This document shows, in pieces, positions 62,862 through 64,000 of a stretch of DNA of 64,000 nucleotides. The stretch lies in NCBI RefSeq assembly GCF_010994035.1, contig NZ_WIXN01000003.1:1-64000 (forward strand), written 5' to 3'. The DNA comes from Virgibacillus aidingensis (lineage in GTDB: Bacteria; Bacillota; Bacilli; Bacillales; Amphibacillaceae). Within the stretch, counting starts at the first letter, position 1. Each line of letters starts with the position of its first letter. The notes under the pieces are model-generated. The model was not told the DNA's origin. It ran no database searches and saw only the letters and a list, made by a program, of their open reading frames with translations. The translations under genes and the position numbers were made by a program.

Positions 62862-64000
62862 ATGAACAGCGACAGACCGATAACAAAAACTAAAATCTTT
62901 CTCATTATTATGTTCTTTTTCCTCATGCTGACCAGTTTTCGTATCGGCTGGGTGATTTACCATCAAACGCCCGAACACCCTCAGGCTGAACAGGGTGTTA
63001 TTGATTTTACAGATTGGGAGTTTACTGACAATCAGGCAGTTACGCTTGATGGTGAATGGATATTTTATCCGGACCAATTTATTCAACCGGACACGGACAT
63101 CGAAACTGAAGAAAAAAGATATATTTCTGTTCCCGAGGATTGGCGCAGCCTACAAGAAAATGACTCCCCGTATGGTTATGGAACATATGTATTGAAAATC
63201 ATTCTTCCTGACGATAAGCAATCAAACCTGCTGTACGGGGTGAGGATGAAGGAGATTTCAACCGCAGCCAAGGTATACATTGATGGTCAAATAGCTGCTG
63301 AAGCCGGAAACCCTGCTGCATCTGCTGAACAGTCGGAAGGTTTTTATGCTCCATTTGATGCATTGTTTCATCCGGAAAATAATGAAGTTGAACTAATGAT
63401 ACATGTATCAAACTTTGAAACACCTTTACAGGGCGGCATTTCCAATTCCATTCAAATTGGTACCGAAAATGCTATTGCCAAAGAGAGTAATATTTCGGTT
63501 ATACTGCAAATTATTGTAGCAGCGATTTACTTTTTACATAGTGTATATGCATTCAGCATCTATTTTATGGGTAAAGGGAAATATCAAAAAGAAATCCTGT
63601 TTTTTGGCATTATGCTGTTATTACATGGTTTTATGATTTTAATAGATGATGATGTTGCACTCTATTTACCCATTGACTTTATATCACACACTAAACTGAT
63701 GGTATTCTTATCCGTTAGCACATTAGTCAGTCTATTGGTCTTCATTAAACATTTATTTCAGGTTAAATCCCGATTTTATTATATACTTTTACTATTTTAC
63801 GGACTCATCGTCATCAGTAAATTCATTATTCCTTTTCATTATTATAGCTATCTATTAGGAATGCTCATGTTATTTCATATTTTGGCTATTCCGTTTCTAT
63901 TTATCGAAACTGTACGGGCGATTCGAGCAAATGCTTCGGAATCTATTTTTATATTGCTTTTCATTACCAGCTATGCTTCGAACATATTTTGGGGTGGGTT
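62862..64000 (+). CDS. 7TMR-DISM sensor protein, probably histidine kinase (cut by window end)
   Basis: 379 residues are visible and the frame is open at the window edge. An N-terminal membrane helix (about 11-30) is followed by an extracellular jelly-roll domain (about 45-205; WEFTDNQAVTLDGEWIFYP, then VPEDWRS, then YGTYVLKI) of the 7TMR-DISMED2 type. Then come multiple membrane helices with HSVYAFSIYFMG and EILFFGIMLLLHGFMI, the 7TMR module. In Bacilli these sensors continue into histidine kinase or diguanylate cyclase domains. ATG 62862 follows AAAGGA by 12 bases; an in-frame ATG at 62850 is possible. Confidence 0.85.
   Translation, partial: MNSDRPITKTKIFLIIMFFFLMLTSFRIGWVIYHQTPEHPQAEQGVIDFTDWEFTDNQAVTLDGEWIFYPDQFIQPDTDIETEEKRYISVPEDWRSLQENDSPYGYGTYVLKIILPDDKQSNLLYGVRMKEISTAAKVYIDGQIAAEAGNPAASAEQSEGFYAPFDALFHPENNEVELMIHVSNFETPLQGGISNSIQIGTENAIAKESNISVILQIIVAAIYFLHSVYAFSIYFMGKGKYQKEILFFGIMLLLHGFMILIDDDVALYLPIDFISHTKLMVFLSVSTLVSLLVFIKHLFQVKSRFYYILLLFYGLIVISKFIIPFHYYSYLLGMLMLFHILAIPFLFIETVRAIRANASESIFILLFITSYASNIFWGG

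Overview
The window comes from a low-GC endospore-forming member of the Bacillaceae. A complete GerA-type germinant-receptor operon, a SleB-type spore-lytic hydrolase, AGGAGG-type ribosome binding sites and Bacillus-like sigma-A promoters support this. Very acidic secreted proteins suggest a halotolerant genus of the Virgibacillus/Oceanobacillus kind; that placement is inference. No rRNA, tRNA, CRISPR array or phage is visible.

Left part (1-13.7 kb): an IS1634-family insertion sequence (375-2341) lies inside a perfect 172-bp direct repeat. It landed at the 3' end of a 9.1-kb gene for a giant secreted subtilase. The repeat carried the end of that gene and its terminator, so the gene survived intact. 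Next is a copper/cytochrome-oxidase-like cluster: a DeoR-type regulator with a NosL-like Cys-rich tail, a Sco1-type lipoprotein and a YtkA-type lipoprotein with an acidic/His-rich tail.

14-30 kb is mostly housekeeping: sigma-54, adenine deaminase, an M24 aminopeptidase with an orphan peptide-binding lipoprotein, a small basic protein, a GNAT protein, a 0.75-kb array of 52-bp tandem repeats, dapA behind a lysine riboswitch, D-serine dehydratase, an aromatic-acid-exporter-like protein, a UbiB-type kinase and a polysaccharide deacetylase.

30-46 kb: an NAD salvage operon (nrtR-pncB-nadD-phosphatase pseudogene-HAD phosphatase) with a candidate NrtR operator shared by two promoters; a WYL microprotein; a LysM-SleB hydrolase; an FAD amino-acid oxidase; the gerA-C-B operon; a TetR/DNA-alkylation-repair/VOC operon behind a perfect 21-bp palindrome; and a two-subunit GMC dehydrogenase.

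46-64 kb: an ABC transporter with a PF04392-type binding protein, an AtzG-like/amidase pair, an SDR oxidoreductase, an Asn-rich microprotein, a degenerate FtsZ-like protein lacking the GTP-binding half, an arsRBC operon, a chromate transporter, two unrecognised membrane proteins, a LuxR-type regulator with a degenerate receiver, a reduced TctA/TctB-like transporter and the start of a 7TMR-DISM sensor protein cut by the window edge.

The observations most worth following are the five-fold ~375-residue super-repeat of the giant protease, the FtsZ-like protein, the four genes whose best-supported start codons are AUU, AUA or AUC, the NrtR operator pair, and the exceptionally long IS target duplication.
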